The position numbers were made by a program, and so were the translations under genes. From the NCBI RefSeq assembly GCF_000826145.2, contig NZ_LN651335.1, positions 248,001 through 312,000 of the forward strand: a stretch of 64,000 nt of DNA. The letters run 5' to 3'. This document shows positions 57,466-64,000 of the stretch, piece after piece. This stretch comes from Sporosarcina koreensis (GTDB lineage: Bacteria; Bacillota; Bacilli; Bacillales_A; Planococcaceae). Position 1 is the first letter of the stretch. Each line of letters opens with the position of its first letter. A model generated the notes under the pieces. The model did no database searches. It was not told the DNA's origin and saw nothing but the letters and a program-made list of their open reading frames with translations.

Positions 57466-58716
57466 TTACCTTTTGGTGATCGCACTTGTTTTATCCTGCT
57501 GGCCGGATCGTTCGGATAGGGTCCCTTTCTTACCGGATACAATACCCGCAAATAAAATTACGGTGGAAATGGCGATCAGGAAAAGGATCGGCAAGGACCA
57601 GCCGTGGCTCAGATCGTGCAGGATCCCGACAAAGACAGGGCCGCCTGCAGCTAACAAGTACCCGAACGATTGGGCCATTCCGGACAGCTCTGCCGCTTCT
57701 TGTGCGTCATCCGTCCGGATTGTGAAGAACATCATGGAAAGGCTGAATGCACTGCCGCCCGCAATTCCGAGCAGGATTGCCCAGAGAGGGATGAATGTCG
57801 GGATGCCAAGCAGCAGTCCGCTGAACCCGACGATGAACAGGACAGCCGTTGCGACTGATGCTCCGACCTGGTTTGTCAATTTCTCCGCAACGACCGGTAC
57901 GATGAACGTGGTCGGAATCAATGCGGCCTGCATAAGGAAGACCATCCAGCCTGCTGCGTCCGCCGTGTAGCCGATCGACCGCAGAATGTCCGGCATCCAG
58001 GTAATCAATGTGTAAAAGGCAAGAGATTGGCAGCCCATGAATAGGGTCACACTCCAGGCGAGTGGAGAACTCCATAGACTGGCTTTCTGTTTCGTGTCCA
58101 CCTTCACTTTAGGGGAGGCATCCCGCGGCTTGCGCAGCTGCGGCAGCCACATGAGCAGTGCGATGGCTGCCAGCCCTCCCCAGATCCCGAGCGCTCCCTG
58201 CCAGCCCAGATCACCTGATTTAGCGAGCGGGGCGCTGATTCCTGACCCGAGCGCGCCGAAGATATTCATGAAGATGGCGTAAATGCCAGTCATGATACCG
58301 ATCTTCAGAGGGTAATTCATCTTGATGATGCCGGGGATCAGCACATTGCCGACGGCGATCGCCAAGCCGATCAGCACCGTCCCGGTGAACAGGAAACCGA
58401 TCCCTGTCACGGAGCGGACGAGGATCCCGGCAATCAGCAGGCAGGTCGACAGTGCGATTGTCCATTCCATTCCGATCCGGTTGGCGATTTTCGGGGCGAA
58501 AGGGGAGAGGAACGCGAAGGCCAGCAGTGGCAATGTCGTGATCAGCCCGGCCGCCGCATTACTGATACCGAGGTCATCGCGGATGAACGGAATCAGTGCG
58601 CCGACTGACGTGATGGGCACCCGTAGCGTCGACCCTACCAATATAACCCCAATCAGCAGGAGCCACCCTGTTTTTGCTGTACGATTATCTGCCAATGTTG
58701 CGGTTTGTTTCTTCAT
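57466..58716 (-). CDS. MFS transporter, CynX/NimT type (YycB-like)
   Basis: The 416-residue protein has twelve hydrophobic spans and resembles the CynX/NimT/YycB branch of the major facilitator superfamily, starting GWLLLIGVILVGSTLRVPIT. Substrates in this branch include cyanate and 2-nitroimidazole; that of this protein is unknown. The ATG at 58716 follows GGGAGG; an upstream GTG lies before that site. Its start overlaps the end of the upstream regulator gene by 32 bp, so both form an operon. Confidence 0.85.
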   Translation of the reverse strand: MKKQTATLADNRTAKTGWLLLIGVILVGSTLRVPITSVGALIPFIRDDLGISNAAAGLITTLPLLAFAFLSPFAPKIANRIGMEWTIALSTCLLIAGILVRSVTGIGFLFTGTVLIGLAIAVGNVLIPGIIKMNYPLKIGIMTGIYAIFMNIFGALGSGISAPLAKSGDLGWQGALGIWGGLAAIALLMWLPQLRKPRDASPKVKVDTKQKASLWSSPLAWSVTLFMGCQSLAFYTLITWMPDILRSIGYTADAAGWMVFLMQAALIPTTFIVPVVAEKLTNQVGASVATAVLFIVGFSGLLLGIPTFIPLWAILLGIAGGSAFSLSMMFFTIRTDDAQEAAELSGMAQSFGYLLAAGGPVFVGILHDLSHGWSLPILFLIAISTVILFAGIVSGKKGTLSERSGQQDKTSAITKR

Positions 58717-59407
58717 ACGATTCCTCCCGTGCATCCAAAATCATTTCTTTCAGCATCTTCATATCACGCGCTGCATAGCAGGCTGCCGATTCCGGGTCCT
58801 GTTTCCGGATGGCTTCCAGCAATTCAAGATGGACCTTCTGACTCTTCTGCAGGGCAGGCTCCATCGCCAGGACGTCCTGGATGAAAGCATACAGAATGCC
58901 GGTCATATGCTCATACAGATCTACGAGCAGTGGGTTGCCGGAAGCGAGCACGATGTTTTTGTGGAACTGCAGGTCGGAAGTGATGAACTGCTCCACATCT
59001 CCGTGTGCAGAGGCGCGCCTGCAGCTCTGGATACACGCTTCCAGGTTTGTTAAATCCGTCTCTGTTCTTCGTGCAGCGGCCAGCTGGGCCGCCTGCTTTT
59101 CCAACGCTTCTCGGACTTCCAGTGTTTCAAGCATCGTGGATTTTTTAGCTCGGCGCGCCAATGCGCTGCCGAGCGTACTGGATGAACGGACAAGAGTGCC
59201 GCTGCCTTGTTTCGTTTCCAATAACCCGGCGTGCACTAACGCCCGGATGGCCTCCCGCAGCGTATTGCGGCTGACACCGAATTCCGCCATCAGTTCCATT
59301 TCAGGCGGAAGTTTCATGCCGACGGTCCAGTGCTGCTGTTCAATGAGCTGCTCCATCTGTTCAGCCACCTGCTCCACCAGCGATTTGCGATGTGTTTTGC
59401 GTACCAT
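58685..59407 (-). CDS. GntR-family regulator, FadR/FCD subfamily
   Basis: The 240-residue protein has an N-terminal winged helix (about 8-75; LPPEMELMAEFGVSRNTLRE is the recognition region) and an all-helical FCD ligand domain (about 95-225). In the FCD domain, aspartate and histidines are placed as in metal-binding members (DLQFHKNI). The ATG at 59407 follows GGAGGG. It is upstream of and coupled to the MFS transporter gene, which it probably represses. Confidence 0.88.
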   Translation of the reverse strand: MVRKTHRKSLVEQVAEQMEQLIEQQHWTVGMKLPPEMELMAEFGVSRNTLREAIRALVHAGLLETKQGSGTLVRSSSTLGSALARRAKKSTMLETLEVREALEKQAAQLAAARRTETDLTNLEACIQSCRRASAHGDVEQFITSDLQFHKNIVLASGNPLLVDLYEHMTGILYAFIQDVLAMEPALQKSQKVHLELLEAIRKQDPESAACYAARDMKMLKEMILDAREESYEETNRNIGR

Positions 59408-59434
59408 GGCGTCCCTCCAGAAAGTTGTAGGATG

Positions 59435-59460
59435 ATTGGTCCGGTGAATAGGGTACCATT
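59435..59460 (-). promoter_or_regulatory. candidate operator of the GntR-MFS operon
   Basis: ATTGGTCC (59435-59442) and GGTACCATT (59452-59460) form an imperfect inverted repeat 28 bp before the regulator start codon. FadR-type regulators bind TNGT...ACNA sites. This is a proposal from position and symmetry only. Confidence 0.3.
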
Positions 59461-59488
59461 GCCGGAATGGCTTGTAAACCATGAAAGA

Positions 59489-61306
59489 GGCTGGGACAAA
59501 ACCCAGTCATTAAAAAGAACGGGTCCCGGAGGAATAAAACCTCCAGGCCCGTTCTTTTGATCTTTTAGACAAGTAAATAGGGAGACTCTCTGTTAAAATA
59601 GATTCACCACAAACCATCAACGGAGGTCTCCCTATGTTTAAAGAGTATACCATGAATCAACTTATTTTGCCGCTTGATATGGAAATGAAATTGCAAAAAG
59701 ATGATATTGCCTACGCTGTGAATGACTTGGTCGAATCCATCCCCCAAGAAGCCTTCACAGGCTCGTGAAACCGGATGTCCTGCATATCATCCTCGTATGA
59801 TGATGAAGATTCTTCTCTGCGCCTACACACAATCCGTGTTTTCCGGCAGGAAAATCGAAGCTCTTTTGAAAGACAGTATCCGCATGATGTGGCTGGCGCA
59901 AGGGTACGAACCAACGTATCGCACGATCAATCGTTTCCGCGTCCATCCGCAAGTCCAGGAATTACTGCGTCAGTGCTTTGTCCAATTTCGCTGCCGGCTG
60001 GTCGAAGAGAAGCGCATTGATGAAGAAGCCATCTTCATCGATGGTACGAAACTGGAGGCCAATGCGAATAAGTATACGTTTGTCTGGCGTAAGGCAGTGG
60101 AACGGTACAGTGCCGGTCTGGTGGAGAAATCGAATCAGATGTACGAGGAACTGTTGGAAAAGAATATCATCCCGGCGATACAAAGAGAAGATGCGGAGGA
60201 ACTTTCGGCGGACGAGCTATCCAGCATCCTGAATCAATTGGAAGACAACGTCCAGGAGTATGATCAAAAAATTGAAGCGAGCGATGATACCCATGTTCGC
60301 AAGAAGCTTCGTTCCGAACGAAAAGAACCCAAACACTATCGAAAACAATTTGAGGACTTCTTGCGGCGAAAAGAGAAATACCGCAAGGACATGGAAATTT
60401 TCGGTGCTCGGAACAGCTATTCGAAAACGGACCATGACGCCACCTTTATGCGGATGAAGGAAGATCACATGAAAAACGGTCAGCTCAAGGCCGGTTATAA
60501 TGTACAAGTCGCGACTGAAGGTCAATATGCCCTTGCGTACGATCTCTATCCGAATCCCACGGATACCCGCACACTCATTCCGTTTCTGGATCGAATTGAA
60601 CAAGATTTCTTCAACCTCCCTCCCCACATTGTCGCAGACGCAGGGTATGGGAGTGAACAAAACTATGGAGATATTCTGGAAAACCGTGAGCGAGTTCCGT
60701 TAATCACCTACAACCAGTACCGCAAGGAACAGAAAAAGAAGTGGAAAGAGGATCCGTTCAACACAGCGAATTGGACGTATGATGAACAGAATGATGTGTA
60801 TACTTGCCCAAATGGCCGGAAGCTTGGATTCAGTCACTTTGCGAAACGAACGGATAAGTATGAGTTCACACGCCATTACAAAATCTACGAATGTGAAAAC
60901 TGTTCAGATTGTCCTTTGCGTGCCAGCTGTACAAAAGCGACCGAAGGGAACAATCGCAAATTAGCCGTAAATGAAACATGGGAAGCACATAAGACCATTG
61001 TTCGCAAGAAGCTTTCAGAAGAGAAAACCGGTGCACTCTACGGGAAACGAAAGATTGATGTAGAACCAGTTTTTGGATTTCTGAAGGCGAATTTGGCGTT
61101 CACTCGATTCTCCGTGAGGGGGCTTGAGAAAGCAAGGAATGAAATGGGATTTGCGTTCATGGCTGTGAATTTACGAAAATACACGGCCGTGAGTAGGTCC
61201 ACCAGTTAGAAACAAGGGACTTGGGAAAGAAAAAAGCGAATTCTCACTAAAAACCAGTGAGGATTCGCTTTTTCGGTTCATTGGAGGCTAGTTATGTCCC
61301 AGCCCC
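59489..61306 (+). mobile_element. IS1182-like insertion sequence
   Basis: The left end GGCTGGGACAAAAC (from 59489) and the right end, read in reverse complement, GGGGCTGGGACATAAC (from 61306), are the terminal inverted repeats. Just inside each end is a strong terminator-like hairpin: 59513-59558 on the left and 61231-61273 on the right. One transposase gene fills the interior. No target-site duplication can be seen. Confidence 0.85.
59634..61209 (+). pseudogene. IS1182-family DDE transposase, frame-broken
   Basis: The N-terminal segment starts at ATG 59634 (AACGGAGG upstream) as MFKEYTMNQLILPLDMEMK and hits TGA at 59766-59768, after EAFTGS. The family sequence continues in the +1 frame as RETGCPAYHPRMMM and runs to 61209. 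The long frame keeps IDGTKLEANANKYTFVWRK, FGARNSYSKTDHDATFM, VADAGYGSEQNY and VEPVFGFLKANL, which hold the catalytic aspartates and glutamate. One insertion or deletion near 59757-59766 thus separates about 44 N-terminal residues from the rest. Programmed frameshifting is not usual in this family, so inactivation is the simpler view. Confidence 0.85.
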
Positions 61307-61310
61307 GTAT

Positions 61311-61559
61311 GTGAAGAAGACGCTGCCCGTGCTGGCCGCTGTCCTCGGAACACTCGGCGCAGGTTACGGTCTCACAAAACTGTTCGGGGCGTTCATCCCT
61401 GGGTGGATCAACCCCTTTCTGAACCTGTTACCGGGCGATCTTCTCCAGCAGCAGAACAGTCGGATGTGGTACGTGGCATTGCCCGTTACATTGGTAATTG
61501 CGATTGTGTTGCTGATGGTGGCTGTGCGGGAAGTGAGGAAGAGCCGGCTTGCCAATTAA
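61311..61559 (+). pseudogene. membrane protein gene fragment cut by the IS
   Basis: Eighty-two codons remain after the IS right end. They encode two hydrophobic spans (LPVLAAVLGTLGAGYGLTKL and MWYVALPVTLVIAIVLLMVA) and a basic C terminus. The frame is open back into the IS end, but there is no native start or ribosome-binding site. I read it as the 3' part of an inactivated gene of unknown family. The 5' part is not on the other side of the IS, so a deletion accompanied the insertion. Confidence 0.55.
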
Positions 61560-61620
61560 ATCCGAAGATAGTCCATGAAAGGTAAGTGTCTGCTGATAAC
61601 TCCATAACTACAATGAAAAA

Positions 61621-61653
61621 CCGCCCGGAACAGCAGATGCTTGTTCCGGGCGG
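61621..61653. terminator. terminator of the MMPL gene
   Basis: CCGCCCGGAACA (61621-61632) and TGTTCCGGGCGG (61642-61653) form a perfect 12-bp stem. On the minus strand, TTTTTCATTG follows. Confidence 0.9.
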
Positions 61654-61677
61654 TTTCATTCGATTATCGATATCCCG

Positions 61678-64000
61678 TCACCCGCGGAACGGCCACCAGA
61701 CGCCGCGGCCGAACGATACGGTGATCGCCGGGATCAGGAGCGGCAGGATGATGAGGCCGTACAGCAGGAGGCCGGTGATGACGATGATCGCGATCTGCAC
61801 GAGGCTCAGGACGCCGGACGGCATCATCGCACCGAACGTGCCGGCGAGGATGACGGCGGCGGTGATGATGACTGTGCCCATCTTCGCCATCGAGATGCGA
61901 AGCGCATCGCCGATTTTGCTGCCTTTGATGCTCTCTTCGCGGAAACGGTCGAGCAGGAAGATCGAGTAGTCGACGCCGAGTGCGATCAGCATGATGAAGC
62001 CAAAGAATGGAACAGCCCAGCTGACGCCGTCATAGCCGAGACCGTTGACGAAGATGAGCTCCGTCACGGAGATCGACGTGTAATACGTCAGCAGCAGGGA
62101 GCCGATCATATAGAGCGGCATGATTGCGGAGCGGAACAGGATCGTCAGGACGATGAACAGACCGACGAGCATGATCGTTACCGTACGTGTGAAGTCTTTC
62201 GATGAAATGTCATCGAGATCCGAGTTCATGCTGGAAATCCCGGCGAACGCTACGTCCGTCTTTTCGAACGGTGTGCCAATGACAGATGTTTTCACGCTGT
62301 CTTTGATGTCATGGACCGTCTGGATCGCTTCGCGTGAATACGGATCGTTTTCCAGGATGACTTCCATGAGGATACCGGTTTCGTCACCGAATGTATAGCG
62401 GTCGATGACGGGCTGGAATTCTTCTTCTTTGAGCGTGCCGGACGGGATGTAGATGCCGGTATCCCGGATGCTCGGCGTGTCACTCATGTCCTTCAGCATA
62501 TCGGTCACTTCGGTGAGCCCTTTGCTGATGTCAGTCAGTCCGTTCTTCGAATCGGTGACCCCTTTCGCGAGCTGGCCGAGACCGCCGCTGAGCTGTCCGA
62601 TCTGGGAGCCGGAGCCTTCGATCTGACTGGCAGCCCCGTTCAGACTGCTGGAAATCTTGCCGAGCTCCCCGCTGAGAGCATTCAGTCCGCCCGCAGCCTG
62701 TGCAGCCGGCATACCTTGCGACAAGCCGCCGGCAATCTGGCCGAGCTGGGCGTTGATCTGCCCGATACCTTGGGCGGCCTGGCGCAGACCTGCGCCGCCT
62801 GAGGAGGCCTCCGAGCCGGATGGCAGCTGACTGGCCGCATCGTTCAGTCCGCCTTCGACTTGCCCAAGGCCGTCCTGCACTTGCTTGATGCCGTCATTGG
62901 CATCGTTCAGGCCGTCTGCAATCAGACCGAGCTGATGATCGACATCGAGGTCCTCGATCTGTTCGCCTGTCGGGCGGGTGATCGTCCGGACGGATTTGAC
63001 GCCGTCGACTTTTTCCAAGTTGCGGCTGATTGTCTCGAGATAGGGAACGTCTTTCTCATCGACAATGGAACTGTCATCTTTCAGGATGACCTGGACAGGA
63101 AGGGAGTCCCCTTTCCCGAATCCTTCTGAAATGAGGTTCAGCCCTTTGACGGACTCTTTCGACTGGTCGATTTCGTCCACTGTGTTAAAGGAAAGATCGT
63201 TGTCGTACGTCAGCAGCAATGGCACAGTGATGATTGCAACGATTGCCATCGACAGCAAAGGCCGTGCAACGGACAGCTTGCTGAAGCCGATCCACAGTTT
63301 GCTGTCATTGTGGGCTGTCGCTTGTTTCGACGGCCAGAACAATTTGTCTTTCAGCAGCATCATGAACAGCGGGACGACCGTGAACAGCACAAGGATCAAG
63401 ACGGCGATCCCGACGGCGACCGCGACAGCGGATTTGAAGATCGGGAAGTCGGCGAAGCCGATAGCTGCAAACCCGATGAACACGGCAAGTGAACTGATGA
63501 TCAGCGTCCGGCCGGCAGTTTTGTACGTATTGACGATCGCTTCCGTGATTTCATGCCCTTCGATGAGCTCTTCCTTGTACCGGCTCAGGAGCAGGATACA
63601 ATAGTCGGTTCCGAGCCCGAACAGGATCGCGACCAGGAAGATCTGCGTATAGTTCGAAACCGGGAAGCCGAACCAGTCGACGAAGAACGCAACGAGTGAT
63701 TGGCTGAGCAGGTAGGTGATCCCGACAGCGATGAGCGGAACGATCGGTGTCACGATCGAGCGGAACACGATCAGCAGCAGCGCGAAGATGAGGACGACTG
63801 TGATGACTTCGGTCTTCTTCAGTCCTTCCTGCGCGCTGTCGTTGACGTCGTTATTGATGATCGCTTCCCCGGTCAGGTAGACTGTCGTGTCCTTTGGAAG
63901 GATCTCCGACCGGATTTTATCGCTCAGGTCGATGATCTCTTCATCGGTTCCGTCAACTGTGATCGGGACGAGGACCGTTTTGCGGTCTTCGGACACGAGC
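61678..64000 (-). CDS. MMPL/RND-family transporter, 5' end outside window
   Basis: About 773 C-terminal residues of a large MMPL-type membrane transporter are present; the frame runs off the window at 64000, so the GTG near 63996 is probably internal. Two blocks of hydrophobic spans are seen (for example ITVVLLIFALLLIVFRSIVT-like and TVTIMLVGLFIVLTILF). They are separated by a large extracytoplasmic loop with a glycine/glutamine-rich heptad region (DGLGQVEGGL, GQLSGGLGQLAKG). The TDYCILLLSRYKEE and VDYSIFLLDRFREE motifs are the paired proton-relay segments. It is like YdfJ of B. subtilis. Substrate is unknown. Confidence 0.9.
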   Translation of the reverse strand, partial: LVSEDRKTVLVPITVDGTDEEIIDLSDKIRSEILPKDTTVYLTGEAIINNDVNDSAQEGLKKTEVITVVLIFALLLIVFRSIVTPIVPLIAVGITYLLSQSLVAFFVDWFGFPVSNYTQIFLVAILFGLGTDYCILLLSRYKEELIEGHEITEAIVNTYKTAGRTLIISSLAVFIGFAAIGFADFPIFKSAVAVAVGIAVLILVLFTVVPLFMMLLKDKLFWPSKQATAHNDSKLWIGFSKLSVARPLLSMAIVAIITVPLLLTYDNDLSFNTVDEIDQSKESVKGLNLISEGFGKGDSLPVQVILKDDSSIVDEKDVPYLETISRNLEKVDGVKSVRTITRPTGEQIEDLDVDHQLGLIADGLNDANDGIKQVQDGLGQVEGGLNDAASQLPSGSEASSGGAGLRQAAQGIGQINAQLGQIAGGLSQGMPAAQAAGGLNALSGELGKISSSLNGAASQIEGSGSQIGQLSGGLGQLAKGVTDSKNGLTDISKGLTEVTDMLKDMSDTPSIRDTGIYIPSGTLKEEEFQPVIDRYTFGDETGILMEVILENDPYSREAIQTVHDIKDSVKTSVIGTPFEKTDVAFAGISSMNSDLDDISSKDFTRTVTIMLVGLFIVLTILFRSAIMPLYMIGSLLLTYYTSISVTELIFVNGLGYDGVSWAVPFFGFIMLIALGVDYSIFLLDRFREESIKGSKIGDALRISMAKMGTVIITAAVILAGTFGAMMPSGVLSLVQIAIIVITGLLLYGLIILPLLIPAITVSFGRGVWWPFRG

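Noticed and set aside
57413..57970. A 185-codon plus-strand frame over the MFS gene
   Set aside because: Most of it is antisense to the transporter; only its first few codons, which resemble an antitoxin fragment, are reported as a low-confidence finding.

Overview
The window is a chromosomal segment from a moderately GC-rich member of the Bacillales. Protein-level similarity to Bacillus subtilis, gene order and the set of spore-related genes fit a Planococcaceae (Caryophanaceae) relative such as the Sporosarcina/Planococcus group; this placement is inference from gene content, not from a search. About the first 29 kb is the conserved transcription/translation superoperon; the rest is a mosaic of sporulation, envelope-stress, signalling and mobile genes.

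Layout. 1-9240: end of rpoB, rpoC, then the str operon (rplGB, rpsL, rpsG, fusA, tuf), closed by a palindromic terminator. 9241-9886: a 20-21 bp periodic repeat array, a terminator, and the promoter and leader of the S10 operon. 9887-24168: S10-spc-alpha ribosomal genes rpsJ to rplQ with secY, adk, infA and rpoA; the methionine aminopeptidase gene usual between adk and infA is absent. 24439-28707: energy-coupling-factor transporter core (ecfA1, ecfA2, ecfT), truA, rplM and rpsI. 28768-29095: a six-copy 52-bp tandem repeat.

29196-37098: a NERD-domain gene, two MscS channels, a rhodanese, then the spore-associated cluster cwlD, salA, gerD, kbaA and a degenerate pdaB-like gene that appears to start at CTG. 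37279-37861: five tRNA genes (Asn, Thr, Glu, Tyr, Gln). 38075-46327: a GGDEF-EAL protein, arginase, sigW-rsiW behind a sigW-type autoregulatory promoter, and cdaA-cdaR-glmM behind a sigma-M-like promoter. glmS does not follow glmM.

46433-55598: a signalling block. An HPt-REC-GGDEF-REC protein and a lone receiver converge on a 935-residue hybrid histidine kinase, with a third repeat array (20-21 bp period) between them. Then come ytoQ, an amidohydrolase, and a soluble PAS histidine kinase translationally coupled to it. 55852-61559 is the mobile and recently altered part: a tyrosine recombinase, a small AT-rich gene bracketed by imperfect inverted repeats, a MFS transporter with its FCD-type GntR regulator, an IS1182-like element with a broken transposase, and a truncated membrane gene. 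The window ends inside a large MMPL transporter gene on the minus strand.

Most notable points: three different short-period repeat arrays placed directly behind transcription terminators; the multi-domain phosphorelay/c-di-GMP cluster in the place of glmS; the CTG-initiated, zinc-ligand-less PdaB homologue; and the inverted-repeat-bounded AT-rich cassette beside a tyrosine recombinase.
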